Of a stretch of DNA of 64,000 nucleotides, positions 12,101-25,600 are shown one piece after another; position 1 is the first letter of the stretch; each line of letters begins with the position of its first letter. The position numbers were made by a program, and so were the translations under genes. The stretch spans positions 20,258,266 through 20,322,265 of the forward strand of contig OX387197.1 of the NCBI GenBank assembly GCA_947561715.1, given 5' to 3'. This stretch comes from Ascidia mentula (taxonomy: Eukaryota; Chordata; Ascidiacea; Phlebobranchia; Ascidiidae). The notes beneath the pieces were generated by a model. That model did not search any database. It had not been told where the DNA came from and saw nothing but the letters and a program-made list of their open reading frames with translations.

Positions 12101-13908
12101 AGACTTATTGGTTCCAATTCTGAATCGTATTTGAAAAGAATTTATTCTTACTTGTGCTGCATTAGACATATTTCCATTTGCACCAAACATAGATAAAATT
12201 GAGGAGCTTGTTAATCCCTGAGTTAGGGCATTCAGAGCACCCAATGCTGGACCTTGAATTGTTTGTAGCTCAAGGAGTGTTCTGTTTAGTCGCATTTGTG
12301 CAGCAAATAGATTAGAATTGTTAAAAGCAGTGGGATCTACAACCACAACTCCCTATAAAAAATAACAAAAACTTTCCTAACCGGCCAAAGTTATAGATGA
12401 AATACATTACAATGTTTTACTTACCTGCCGGGCAAACTTTCCTGCCAGATCAGTTGTATTGCCTAAACCGGTGGCAGTTACATTAGAAAGGAGTCCCAAT
12501 TCATTATTGGTGAGATTACATAGTGCAACAGATACATCAGTTACAGTGGATGGACTGGATGCTGAAATCTGGATTGAGGCATTGAGTGAAGTGGTGTTAC
12601 AAACCAGCACCCTTGTACCAATAACAGTGGGTAGTGCAAGAGCCTGCAAAAAAACATCATAGAGCCAATGTCACAATGACAATGTAGTGTGGGTTGACAA
12701 CAATATAAGGCATACGATGGAGTACAAATGCATACCTGCGCAAATGAAACATTGCTGTTCAGTATTGTTTCAGTAACATTTTCTGGTAAACCCAAATCAT
12801 TTGACAATATTTGTCTTGTTTCAGTGGCATTTTGTAGAAGGGAATCCAGTGACACTGAAACAAAAAAAAAGTATTTCAGTTGTCTCTATTCATGGATAAG
12901 GTGTTGAACCAAACATAATATTTACTTTTCATTAAAGCACTACATCTACACATGAGAGATGGAGCATGTCATAATTAATCGCCAGACATTGACACAGACA
13001 TTTACCAGTGCCATATACCTTCACTCCATGTATACCACTAACCAACATTTTATACTAATTGAATGGTAACCAAGCAAAACATAATTACCACACATACATG
13101 GGGTGTTTGAAACAGATGAAACGCTGACATTAGCCAATAATTGCAAATCAGTAGTCAGTTGTCCAAAGTTGTTTAAAATTGTTGTATTCATTGAAAGCAG
13201 GTTAAAAATAGTGGTCAGTGCATCGGTAGATCTGTATTAAACATAAATTATAAAACACAACAAGACCAGTATAATTATAAATCACAAACCCATTGATGGA
13301 GGTCATTGGGTTATTTATTTGACCCGGAGTTTCCGATGAGACTGGAACACTAAAGCATGGGTTTTGAACATCACATAAAATGCTTTTTAGCCATGGATAT
13401 ACCCCTGCAGAGGGCAATGCCCTTGCTGGGTAGTGACCTGAAAATAAATGCAACAGCAATGGGTTAGATGTGTGGTAATCAGTGTAAGTACACTGCATAC
13501 ATTCTCCCATTGTTTCAACATCTTGTGTCTTGCGAATTGCCACAAGCACAACCAACAAAAAGAGAGGCCATAGCACTTCAATGAGAGTTCGAATCTAGAA
13601 CAAAAGTAAATTTTAAGTATATAGGATAGCTACATAATTTTAAAACTCAGTTCAATTATACTTTTTCATGTTTTAAAATACACAATTTGGACACGTTTTA
13701 TTTTGCCATATTACAAAAACAAACACAGTGAATTAACAATAACAGTAATAGTTGAAAGCATGGATGTTGACCGAGCATTCAAGTCATAAATTTATCATTC
13801 AAAAAGACAAAACAGGCAACAGATTTAAAAGTGATCCACACTCACAGGATGACGTTTCCTGAGAATGAAATTCTTCCAGAGAAGAAGATAAAGTTGTTTC
13901 CAAAACAT
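1..13908 (-). CDS. ABCA1-like: ABCA1/4/7-type full-length ABC transporter, copy A (3' end outside window)
   Basis: This is a multi-exon gene for a full-size ABCA lipid transporter of the plasma or endosomal membrane. Exon 1 (13846-13908) begins [20 protein letters not shown], like the ABCA1 N-terminus, and ends at GTGAGT. In order of translation come a large extracellular domain (about 13570-9880), a first membrane block with the family motif [10 protein letters not shown] and [12 protein letters not shown] (about 9500-8430), [16 protein letters not shown] (about 8110), NBD1 Walker [17 protein letters not shown] (7503-7740), signature [10 protein letters not shown] and Walker B (7060-7330), STHHMDEAD (about 6900), an acidic/Ser linker, TDTSLEEIF (about 5410), an Arg-rich exon (about 4620-4780), the second extracellular loop and membrane block (about 3850-1100), NBD2 Walker [17 protein letters not shown] (about 222-435), and part of the next exon (1-88). 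The NBD2 signature, Walker B and C-terminus lie off the left edge. No defect is evident. Orthology to a single vertebrate ABCA1, 4 or 7 cannot be decided by eye. Confidence 0.93.
2249..2388. repeat. Near-identical tract shared with ABCA-B (20873-21012)
   Basis: These 140-bp blocks differ at three positions. They encode the membrane-domain segment containing [20 protein letters not shown], inside exons whose flanks are much more diverged between the paralogues. Confidence 0.8.
6862..7220. repeat. Near-identical tract shared with ABCA-B (26019-26377)
   Basis: A 359-bp block in each gene is alignable without gaps and I count three differences. It spans the exon with [15 protein letters not shown] and STHHMDEAD, the whole short intron of about 70 bp, and most of the exon with the NBD1 signature and Walker B. 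Beyond both edges similarity drops sharply. Confidence 0.9.
7531..7748. repeat. Near-identical tract shared with ABCA-B (26973-27190)
   Basis: A 218-bp block in each gene covers the NBD1 Walker A exon and a few bases of its upstream intron. I count four differences; three leave the protein unchanged and one swaps Thr for Ala in the segment FTPT(T/A)GTAY. The intron between this tract and the 6862-7220 tract is not conserved. Confidence 0.88.
10791..11040. mobile_element. Short inverted-repeat (MITE-like) element in an ABCA-A intron
   Basis: The 27-bp arms at 10791-10817 and 11014-11040 are inverted copies with one mismatch (core AATTGTGTAAGCTGCAGACA). They enclose about 200 bp without recognisable coding sequence. 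A loosely similar direct motif, CAAGCAAAG followed by CCAATA, occurs just outside the left arm (about 10773) and again inside (about 10942). It sits in an intron of the extracellular-domain region and copy B has no counterpart at that place. The size suggests a non-autonomous DNA transposon. No target-site duplication could be established. Confidence 0.5.
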
Positions 13909-16671
13909 AGCCTATATATCTATTCCATTGGGCTCGTGTCAAATCATACTGTCACAAAATACAGATAGTTACAATAAAACAACACCAATCACATCACACC
14001 AACGTCCACCAACCACCACTATCGTCACTGCAACATAGGCAAACTGAGTTCTTTGCACTGCTAATGTCCGGCCCCATAAACGAGCTATTAATAATGCACG
14101 CTCCTCTGTCTATTACAAGTACAGTATAATGAGTCCTATGACGACAGGAAGCCCGATGATGCAGCAAAACCTGTTCATGTAACAACATCTCTTCTGACGA
14201 CATTCGGGTATTCCCCATGGAAAAACCAGCTGACACGTCTGTTTAATTTGGGTAAAAAGTCATGGCACGGCTATCTGTTCAAAATACTGGTTTTGTTAAC
14301 ATGGAGTTTAATCGCGCAACCTGCGATATTTTGCTGAAACAAGAAAAAGGGCTGTGGTTTTATTCAAGTGTGCTTTATTTTTTTGTTTTAATATGAACTA
14401 TAGCTTCGTATCTGTGTTTGAAGCGACAGTGCACAAACATTTCAAAAGAAATACATCGAAAATAAATTTAATCCACCCAAGAGTTAAGATCGCTTAACTT
14501 ATCTCGCATCACAATATTAACACTTGCGCAATCAAATACAACTTTCCCCTTTTTCTGCGTCGAACATTTGCGTTTCTGTGTTGTTTTTGTTGCGCGTTAT
14601 TGCCTTTAGTTACGTTTTTCTCGAAAACTCCAATGTGGATTCTACGTTGATTGAACCATATGGACGATTGTTGTTTGCTCCATCACTGTGGCTCGTGACG
14701 TCATGTTGCATCCTTCAAAAAAATGGACGTCGCGCAGTAATTTGTGAATTGTTACATTCCTGTGTCCTAAGACACTACCTCCGGGAGAACGGGACACTAT
14801 CTCTCTCATGTTCAATTTTCTACGTTTGCTTCGCTTCGTTTGATAACAAACTGCAACGATTCTATCTGAAAAATTCGTGCGTCACAAGTGCAGAGGTGAT
14901 TAAATCTTTCCATATGCGTCTCATTTCGGAAAGTTTAGGAACCACTATATATCTTATTTTTCATGATCCACTTAAACTTTCGTACGCCCCACTTAAAAAT
15001 AGAAGTTTCCCGAACTTCTAAGGGGCACTGGGACCCGAAAATCTTTGAACATGGAAATCCCTTTCAAAGCAATATTCATACCCCCTTTTGACATTCATGG
15101 GTACTGAACGAGTATTACGCTACCAATCCAAAATATTCTACGTAAACGCAACCGCCGAGTCATGTGTTCAATGCACGTGTGTGTAAGCAAATCCTGTTTC
15201 CCATGTGAACTGTAAAGTGCTGGATTATGTTATAGCGCAAATTATTTCCTCTGTTCTGGACTGCCTGCATTGCAGTCTGTCGTTTGGTCATTCTAATTCT
15301 GATTCTATCGGTTGCCACGTAAACTGCTCATGTGAAAAGGATTGAAGTTAACGTTGCCTGACTTGTGTCTCCATATTGGCACCTAGCAAAAATAAAATTG
15401 TAAATATTAATTGGAAGATTGAATTATTTCAAAAACAGAAGAAAGGAGATCCGTCCTGAGACTAATGCCTTTAAGGGTCAAGGATCACGTATACACTAAA
15501 TTAAGGTTCACTAAGGAACTCTACGCCTAACCTAAGGCGCTACCTATTGCGGCATACCTTGCAGTAACCTACGCTCCTACATAGGCCCTGGAGCGGTACA
15601 CCGACTGCACCAACCTCCCGCCGGGCTTACGCACCTTTCTGCTATCCTGTGCAAGAAATGTATTCGACAAGTTTAACAGTTAACTAAATACATGAAATAG
15701 ATACATTAGTAAATTAACAATGAAGTTTTATTCATGATACCGAGGTTTCGGCCAACGTTGGCATTGTATGTACACAGGCTGCAAATATCGTAAATTTAAA
15801 ATTCATGTTAAGCTTTCGGGGAATGGTGAGCGAAAAAGTAAAGATAGAAAAAGAATTTCCATGTAAGTTTGTTGACTGCAAACACTGAGTTACAGAAAAA
15901 AAAAACACTATAAAGTTTGTGCACTTCTGCTGCAATGCATTAAAACACTGGCAACACGTAAAAAAGTTGGAAAACAAGATACCTCCCAATCCACACATTG
16001 CAATAGAAACATGGTGCACAAAATATTACTCATATACGACGTTGTCATGTGAAGCTGTAAGAAAATTGTAGGCTTGATATGTGATTTTTGTCAAGTACGT
16101 AATCCACGCATAAAAACAACGAAAAAGCGTACCCTCAAGCAAGATTTACGCTTGGTATCAGTTGCATATCTTTACAAACAAAAAATACATATGAAATGCC
16201 ACTGGACACTTTTCTCTGAGGCGATTAAAACGTAATGAATAGGATGGAATTTTACAGTAAAAATCTGGAACAGCAAAAGTACGGAAATGGAACCAAAGTG
16301 CAAAGATGCGTCTGCATTGATAATATATACCGCGCAAAACATATCGGACACTATTAGAAATTAATGATAAACTATAATAAAACAATATCAGGGAGAAAGT
16401 GACAACATATCTTACAATTACACTAATTAATACCATTGCATTTTAGTTAGTACGGTGTGCACGATTCTAACATAATCTCTTGACGATTGTATAACGCTGA
16501 TTGTAAAGTTAATTCAGTGCAACGCAACAAAAAAAAGCTATTTATACAACAATAATTACCAGGGCCAAGGCAATGTCGAACCAACGCGCAAAAAAAAGCA
16601 CACACAGAAAAGTGGATTGTAATTTTGCATTGAAAAGACATGTCATGAACATAAAAAGTTTTCTATTACAG
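13909..16671. other. Spacer between the two ABCA genes
   Basis: This 2.76-kb interval holds the 5' flank of copy A and the 3' flank of copy B. I see no gene I can support. It contains a 165-codon open frame without an early ATG (14524-15021, plus), discussed separately, and a more GC-rich patch (15520-15660) of unknown origin that looks unlike the surrounding AT-rich DNA and could be part of a dispersed repeat. The stretch 15700-16640 is AT-rich with only short chance frames and probably includes the copy B 3' UTR. Confidence 0.6.
14524..15021 (+). other. Unassigned 165-codon open frame between ABCA genes
   Basis: The frame is open from a TTG at 14524 to TAA at 15019-15021, and its first in-frame ATG comes late. 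The translation has two hydrophobic stretches, one near VLFLLRVIAFSYVFL and one around FAPSLWLVTSCCILQ followed by KNGRR. A hydrophobic segment followed by basic residues loosely resembles ABCC N-terminal membrane segments, but the resemblance is too weak to name. It may be a chance frame, an exon of a gene I cannot assemble, or a relic. Confidence 0.15.
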
Positions 16672-19600
16672 CTAAACGGGAATTTGGACCACCGCTAGGT
16701 TTTCCAAAACAATTCCATCATCGTCGCCTGAAAGCCCGGGTATATCACATCCGGCACCGGGAGTCGGCAAACCATATTCCTCCTCGAAACCGTCCGTCTG
16801 CATTTTTGCAAAGTTGACGAAAACCTGAAACCCCAAAAAAATAATTCTTTAGTGGACGTGGGACAAAATTGGTGATTCTCGACCTTTTTATTTGCCGACA
16901 CCCTTTAAAATCAATTTTACACATGTAGTTGTGATAAGTATTTATTTGACCAACCCTAAACAATCAGTATTAACGCTGTGAGGTTGCGAGCACCTGCAGA
17001 ACCTCTTCAACCCTACAATGTTACACAATTAACCGTAAATTCATAAATGGCATCCAAAGGTACTGAATTAAACTTTATGGTGCTCCGAGAAAAACAATGA
17101 AACCCACCTCGTCTAATGTGGTTTGACTCAATGAGTAATCTTCGATGTGAAACTTTTCTTTGTTCTGTTCCATGACGTCGAAGAGATAGGAGAGCTTCAA
17201 GTCGTCCAGCGGTATTTGATACTTAACCAACAGGCCATATTAGATACAGCAACCAAGTAATTGGTTCATTATTAGGTACAGCAACCAAGTATTTTGTTCA
17301 TTATTAGGTACAGCAACCAAGTAATTTGTTCATTATTAGGTACAGCAACCAAGTAAATTGTTCATTATTAGGTGCAACAACTATGTAAGGTTTGTCAATG
17401 CTGCAACACCTCAGCATAATTAAAAGTAAAGTTCATTTACCAGCAACATGTTGCTATGGTGTTCTTTCAACACAGAAGTAGGAAAAGAGGACGAAATAAA
17501 ATTCTGAGCATTTTCAGGTTCCTCGCATCGAGCATCGACCTTCACTGTGAGTGTGTAACCTTCACCGAAGCGATTCTTCAAATGTTGTGGACTTCCGATG
17601 CATTTAAACCTTCCATTAACCATGATTGCCAATCTACTGCACAACGCCTCACACTCTTCCATGCTGTGTGACGTCAGCACGATGCAGCGACCGCCGCGCA
17701 CCGCTTCGGCAATTCGGGTCCAGAGGAACCGACGGGACATTGGGTCCATGCCGGCTGTGGGCTCGTCCTGTGAAATTTTAAACGATCTCACATAAATTAT
17801 GAATGACCAAGTAATACGTTTATTATAGAGTCACCCGTTGCAGAAAAAAGGTTTTAGCCATGAAATATTACTCAACGGAGGTAAATTACCAGAGTTACTA
17901 TCGGACAGGACCGAAAGATAAGCATGCTGCATTTTCATGCTAAAATTTGATTTATTTCCAAAACTTTGTTTGGTAATCCTGTATATGACCCAACCAACAA
18001 AAAAAAAGCAAAGCAAAAAAGAAAAGAGAGGTAAAATTGTGTGGATATTAACCACACTGTTTTTAAATGTTTTGCTTTGCGTGTCCGGGAACAATTTTGC
18101 AACGAAACCAATTTAACTTACCAGGAAAACAACAGGTGGGCAGCCGATGAAAGCGATGGCGGCGGATAATTTTCTTTTGTTTCCTCCACTGTAAGTTCCA
18201 GCGCATTTATCCGCATACATTTTCAAACCAAATTTGTTGATTCCCCACTTAGCGACGTTCGGTATGTCTTTGGGAGGTACACCGCGAAGTTTTGCGTAAA
18301 ACTCCAAGTGTTCGCGACCTTGAGTAAAATAACAAACGTAACTTTACCAACAATGTCCAAAATAGGAAAAACTATGATTATTATTTATTAAATACAATCT
18401 GACAACAAACGCGTAAACTTTCGTAAAGTTTGTTTAAACACCAGCGAGGGTCTTTTGTTTTAACAGCTTAACAATTTTTTGTCGATGTATCGCAAAAACA
18501 CCTGTCAGCAAGCTGTTAAGGGCTTCGAACTGTGGGCAGTAACCGGTACATTGCTGCACATCTCTTATGCTGCCGAGAATGCTTGCGTTGCAGATAGTTG
18601 CATCGCCTGAAGAGGGCGTCGTATCTCCGGTCAGCATCTTAAACGTCGTCGTTTTTCCGGCTCCGTTAACTCCAAGCAACCCGAAGCACTCGCCCTGGGG
18701 CACTCCGACGTACATTCTGTGCGATAAATGAAACGCAATCCACATATAATTTTCCGTTTTTTTCGATAATTAGCAATAAATTTATTGCTCCAGTTAGCGA
18801 ATGACGCGAAACAAAATCATTGCGAAATTATAAGTGGCGACAATGCTTAACCACACTTAAATCTCAAGTTTGTAAATAATCTCCTCTCCCTTATACTCGG
18901 CTCATTGACTTAAGTAACAAACACTTCTAACCATCGGGCTGATGTGCAGTTTTCCTATGCAGGAAAAGGGTATTGGATTCAACCAACATTGCCTTAAAAC
19001 TGTTGCAAAACCTTGTTTACAGCAATCATATAGTGAAGCAGCATAACCAGTTTCTCACCTGTCAACGGCAAGCAGCGGTTTCCCACTTATTTGGCTCTTG
19101 TAGATTTTTGACAGGTTTTTGATTCGCAACATGTCGTCACCTCGTCCTCCCGCAATTCTATCTCTTTCTTTCTTCACGTCCTCATCTTCTTCCTCAGTGG
19201 GTGGGAAATTATCAACATTTCCAACCACCGCGGGCTTGATGAAAAACCTGTTTAGCAAGACAGGACACAGCGTGTAAGATATACGACCCGCTGCTTACAA
19301 TCGACACACTCAAGCTCCTGTTTACAACTGGCAGCTAAATATGCCAGGCAGTGATGGCGCGCATATATATATATGTGTGGTATCAGACTGATAAGGATTA
19401 TACATTTTCTTGAGTTTGTTTGTCACACATTTCGCATTTGCGTTATTATTACTTTGAAGATTATCCGACTTTTAACATTTCGATCTTTTGAGATCTTTGT
19501 TTAATCAGCGCCTACCTGTATTGAACAAACACGGTGAAAATAAAAAAGAATGTCCCTTCGACAGCTAGAGCCAAGAGGTTTCTGCCCACAAGGTCGAAGT

Positions 19601-22600
19601 CAAATGGGTTCTTAAACTTGTCAATTCCTGTAAGTATGTTTGATATTACGATGGGAAACGGCGTTAGTTTTATCATTACTAACTTACCAAATGTGGCGTA
19701 AGCATCGGCGTAGGCTTGATTAATTCCCATGTCAATGAGAGCTCGTCCGAGGCAATATTGAGGGAAAATGAGGAAAGCTCGTTGTAGGTAGAAATTCACT
19801 TCTGTCAATACCGGATCGTCGAGATACTAAACAGGTAAAGCATGTTATAGATGTATTATGTTAAATTTTTGAATCTCATAGAACATAGGCAAAAATACGC
19901 CAGGCAGAAGTACAACCATGGGGAATTGTTAAGGCTACCTCAAGGATGAAGGTTGCGATGCTGGCGTTTATTCCGATGAAGATATTTATACAAGTGAGAA
20001 CAACATAAGCTGTGCTTGGGACCTGTGTGAAAGAAAATAGTTTACAAAAATAATGGTAAAGTTTGAAGTTGAAAAGCACCAAAAATCACAAAAAATTGAC
20101 ACATACAAAAAATCGAAATTTAACTTGAAAATAATCGAATTAAATTTTGAATTAAAACTACATTTTAAAAGATGCTTCAGCCCGCTATTATTGGTAGGAC
20201 TTAAGAAATATTTGTGAAGGGTTGTCAAGGAATATTCAAAAACCATTTCAGTTTTTATTTGCAACAGTCAAAATTAAGTATTGTTCACGTGTAAATTACT
20301 TAATCTTGCTCTTCGCTGGCCATAACATTGATGGCCGATTTAGGGTAAAAATGAGCCCAACATTGCATACAAGACCTAATATCCACGTAACAAATAACGT
20401 TTGCTAATCAAAAGTCTCAACACTAAGTAAACATAAAGCTCACGGTGAAGTAAAAGCTGGCAGGATACATCATGGGAGTGATGGCGTAACCATACAACAA
20501 AAGTAGACATATCAGACATGGCAGGTTGTTCGGAGACACGTAAGCTTTGGCTTGGAAGCAGACGAAAATCAGAACCACGATAATGGCAGGGACAGCATAA
20601 TTTACCTGCGAAGTAGATATGCAAATTCAAAGTACAACATATGGAAAATAAAATTTGACCGCAATTCAGTATTTCTTTAACAGGTTTTATACTTTTTGCA
20701 TAAATGTGATATTATCGGGATTATACACAGGAGGTTGGATTATGGTATTATGTTCTAATTCACATCAAAAAAACAAAACAATAGAACGATTTAAACTCTC
20801 TATTGCAATATTCCCAGGAGTAACATGATAAAAATACAAATTAACGTCAGGTAACTACTAACCAGGTCCCATAGAAAGTTGGAAATCCAGTAAACGAACT
20901 GGTTGACGCCGCTAACAAACTGCAGGTGTTTTGCTTTGGTCACTTTCTCCTCAATGAGGAACAGCACGAAACTGGCCGGGATGAACGAGAGAGCGAAGAT
21001 AACGCAGATGGATATGATGGTGTCGGTCGCCGACTGTGTACTATATTCAACATAGAATCAATTAACCCAAACCGCGCTGTCACGTTGATAATACCACAGC
21101 AATGCTCACAACGCGGCTTCGTCGACTTGATTTTCCGTGAAGTTTAGGGGGTGGTTTACCACAACTATTCCGAAGTTGCTACGGTTGACCCCAGGCGGGA
21201 GGAGGGACCGCAGTGCGGCGTTGTTCAGCACGTTTAGCCAGGTGGGCATAGAGTGGTAACCGGAATTATCGAACCAAACCTGCAGGTTTATCAAAACAGC
21301 TTACTAATACGCAGAAATCCTGCATATTTCCGTTTACCAAGGCAGGGTCCCTATTCAACGCCCCTACGTAGTGATCTTAGCTCAAATAACAACCATTAGA
21401 CATGACAACTGGGAGTTCATGACTTAATTTAAAAATATATAAATATGCTATAACAACACCCGAAGGACTACAGGATGTGGGAAATTCTTGAAAAGTGAAG
21501 AAATAACCTGGTTGTTTTCCGTTCTGACGAAGTTCTGCAGACTAATGTTGGCAAAATTATCTGTGGAATTTCCTACAAGCGCCTTGAGATAAGAAAATTC
21601 GGCGTTGGTCCACATAGTGTGGTACCTTTCCCCAAATGATAATCCGCCATACCGCTCTTGTCGAAACCTAGACAGAAATAAGTAGAACTTGTTTGAAACA
21701 TGTAATGTTCATTTATGCCGAGTATGAAAAATTGCTAACCTGTCAGTGGTTTTGACCATCCAATCCGACAGATTTCGGCCGCTCATGTTGTACATTGGAT
21801 TGCTTGTTTCGGTGATCATTTTCATTGTTGCATTTCCACCTGCGCCTTCAGGGCAATCTGCGGTAACACAAAAAAGGTAACTCGAGGTCATATTGTGTTT
21901 TAAAAGAAAACTGTTTTTGCTGTGTTGAACAATTGCACGCTGCACGGGTGCGGTTTTAGTTTATCTTAAATCGTGTGCAAAAAACGTGACCTAAGTCGTA
22001 AATTTCTGTCAAACTTTTAATTGCTTCTGAGGATTGAAACATAATAATATATCTGTATGAGACAGAAGTGTTCGCGCAACGTGCATAAAAATGCGTTACT
22101 TTATTTGCAGCCTCAAAAATCGTTGTTGAAAGTGTGCAAAAGAGCAAGAAAACACATGTGACACTTGAGTTACCTCATAAACCGACGCCATAGAACTTAC
22201 CTGCAAGTAGGACTCGATTATCTTTGTCGGTGCAAGCACAAACTAATGTTTCATTCGAGAATGCAGACTGGCTTCGACCGCGGGTCGAGCTATCATCCGC
22301 CCACTCCTGGCCTAAACGAAACAGGAGATTTATTTAAAAGAATTTTTGTGCAAAAACACTATATTTATCGCACTATATGTCTGTTACTTACTGCCAGGGT
22401 TGTCGCAGTATATGAATGTGTGGTCGTAGTTGTTCTCCACCGTATAGTCGTTGACACATCGCATTCCAATACTCGGTTTGGCAAGAAGAGCTTCACTCAC
22501 TCCCAATGCCATGGAACTGTTGTCGTCAACACTGCAAAAAGGGCGTTCAGTAATTAGAGATCAAAGCCAATGACACAGTCCTATGGTCTACAAAATGCAT

Positions 22601-25600
22601 TTATGTCAAAACTAGAAATTCTTTCCTGCACATCGTGGTTTCTGGTAAAAAATACAGATGCATATGTTTACAATACTGTAGTAAATATGACTTACCAATA
22701 ACAAAAGCATATTAAAATTGTTCACAATATATAACACGTCACATACCTGTGAAATGTGTTGGTATCTCCGTACATCCAAGGTTGAAGCTCCAATGGAGGA
22801 AGGTTTTTATAGTCGGGTATGATCAGAGAAAAGGCGAGAGCCAACGCTACGAACACGGAAGGCACGATAACCTGCGCCACGAAACCCTTCCTGTTTCGCC
22901 TGAGAACACAGTAGGATAAAATACAGGATTTGTATGGCTTGTTTGTACTTAAATTAGGTTCATCCACGAAGAAATGCATTCCACAAAGTAAAGGAATAAT
23001 TCCAAATATGCGAGGATTCCACCACACAACAAATATATTTCCACGGAATATAAATTAACACGTAGTACCACTGCATCTATAGTGCAACAAAATTTGATTT
23101 GTATCTAACAAATTGTGACGACACATTAACAATTACGCTCCCAATGCAGTTTGAAACCTGATGAACTTTCGGGCTAATGCTATATTCGGTAGATTGGAAA
23201 GAGCCACAGTGGTTGCAGGCTCACAACTTGCCAGGTGAACTACATTCCATATACTGTAATATTGGTCTCTACCTTGCGTGGTGGAACCGCTTGACAAAGA
23301 GCGCTTTAAATTGTTGGAACACGAGCTCCTTGCCGGCAATCTGATAAGATCCTCTCGCCTCCAAACCGTCACCGAATTCCTCATTGGGAACTTCCACAGG
23401 GGGTTCAAGGTTATTTAGTGAAGTTTGTGATCCTTCGTCTGTAAATTTGAACGTAACGCGGCTGACAGTGCGGAGATTTCAACATATTTCATGTTTTTAA
23501 GAAATCAAGAAGCACAAAAGTTTGTTGTGGAACCAACAGTGAAAAAAACATCACACAATACAAAAAAACAAAAAAGAGTCTTCGGCAGTTCGTAAGTGTG
23601 AAAAAAAGGTAATTCTGTAAACAATTTCCAATATTGTGGGATAAAGTGCCCCCAAAAAATCAAAACCATGTTAAAAAATATCAGTTGTGAACGTATTTAG
23701 CGGCTGCAAAAGTTTACAATGCATTAAAAAGTAAAAAATATTTGGAAAATTTTCGTGCAAATTAAACACCCACCTATCCTTGAGTAGGGAAACGGATCCT
23801 GGCCTGAAAACACAAGCAACATGCATAGAGTGTGAATTGCCACCCAATAATTTCAGTGTTAATATGAGTCAACATGAAAACACTGATGTTAATTGCAGAT
23901 CCAGGACAATTATTTACGTCGTTACCTGAATTATCCAATAAAAATTACCACGAGGATCCAAGATATACAAAACGCAATTATTTGAAGAATTTATTTAAAG
24001 ATAGCGTTTGGCAAAACACCGCAAATTATAAATGTTGGGTATTACGTATATGTGACAGAATTACATGATGTATCATCTTAATGAAAATATGTATCGGTAT
24101 GCATGCAATGTTTTTAATTTAATTGATGTACTTTCCCTACGGGACATCAAACAAAATCAAGAAAATGAGTTGGAAAATACGCACCCAGGTTAGGATTGCA
24201 ACAACAGGAAAGTTTCAGATCTGCGAAATAAAAAATTGCTTTTTGAAAGATTAGTGTGCTTATTGAGGTTAGCCACCGCAGCGCTACTAAAAATGCAGGG
24301 GGTCGTTAGTTACTCAACGTACGACGTCTTTTGCTTCTGCGGGACGATCCTCTGCGCGCTTGAAACTCTGTGTTGGATTCGTTTTCTGGGTTAATGCTCG
24401 GCTTGTGGCGAGTTGGAAAACAGCCGCAACCTGTCAATACATCAATACATAAATGTCGATCTTTGCTACTATCTGTATGGATGCATGAGTTCCCAACAAA
24501 AGTAGACGTTGTCTTTGTTTTTTGCGCGGCGGCGTTTTACGATGGAGAAATTGCTATTTTAGCATGGTGAAAGATGGTCATTTAAACATTACGCGTTTGT
24601 TAAACTGCAATTTGACGTGAGTCGACTTCACGTAGGAACAAACTTGGGATACACTGACAAGTTTTGCAAGTCACAAATGGCGTTCCTGAATCCAAAACAA
24701 AATTCATGATGAGTTAAAACTCACATTTCTTCTCCTCTTCTCGACCTCCGTGTTCACTTCCATCAGCAACAGCCAGAAATATTTCCTCTAGGCTTGTGTC
24801 GGTCAAACCGTACGAGATTCCATGTAAGTCCAACACCGAGAAAAGCTTCCCATAGCTGTGAAATCGATTCGAGACGATAAAATTTATCCCAAAACAGTGT
24901 TTACCGGAAAAGAGTTCCGGCGTATATGTAAATTATAGCTACAGAGATTAAATCTGACATTTAACTGCAGTCACATTTTTCCGCCTTTACCAAGTATTTC
25001 AAAACATTGATCAGCATCTGCGCGTTTTGCTGTCAATATTTATGCATTTGGGTAACACTTACTAGCCCTCGTTCAGAGCGTCGTAGGGCAATACGAACGT
25101 GACCTCTCTGGCATCTTGTTCGTGCAGTTTTGCGCTAGGTATAACGTCCAAAACCAACCGCGAATAATCGGCTGCAACTTCGCCAGTCAGAACGCAATCC
25201 GCTGTAACAAAAAGTTTACACAAACATTGTTACCAGCGTCTTGCTATCTAAATATAGATGTGCAGACAGCACAATTAATATAATATTGCAGCATATTTGT
25301 GTGCACCCGTCACGTTTCCGTCCTCGCTTATTCTTTGTTAAGTTTTAACAACCGACGCAAGCAATTGTTACGTCAGACTTCTGACACAATAAAAAGAGCA
25401 TTATGACTATTTCAGCTGAACATTAGGCTGAAAAACTAAAAGTAATTGTTGGCGCTTATAGACCATATGCGAACTGGTGATGACACAAAAAGCCACAAAA
25501 CTGTTGAAACATATGAAGATAATCAACCTGCTTCATCGGGCGGAATGTATTTAGCTTCGGAAACAGCCTCGTCTGGGTCAAAGTTCAGGTCGCTAGGCGG

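Noticed and set aside
15520-15660. GC-richer patch between the ABCA genes, considered as a SINE or tRNA-derived repeat
   Set aside because: No convincing A/B boxes, cloverleaf, poly-A tail or target-site duplication. It was kept only as an unclassified patch in the spacer entry.
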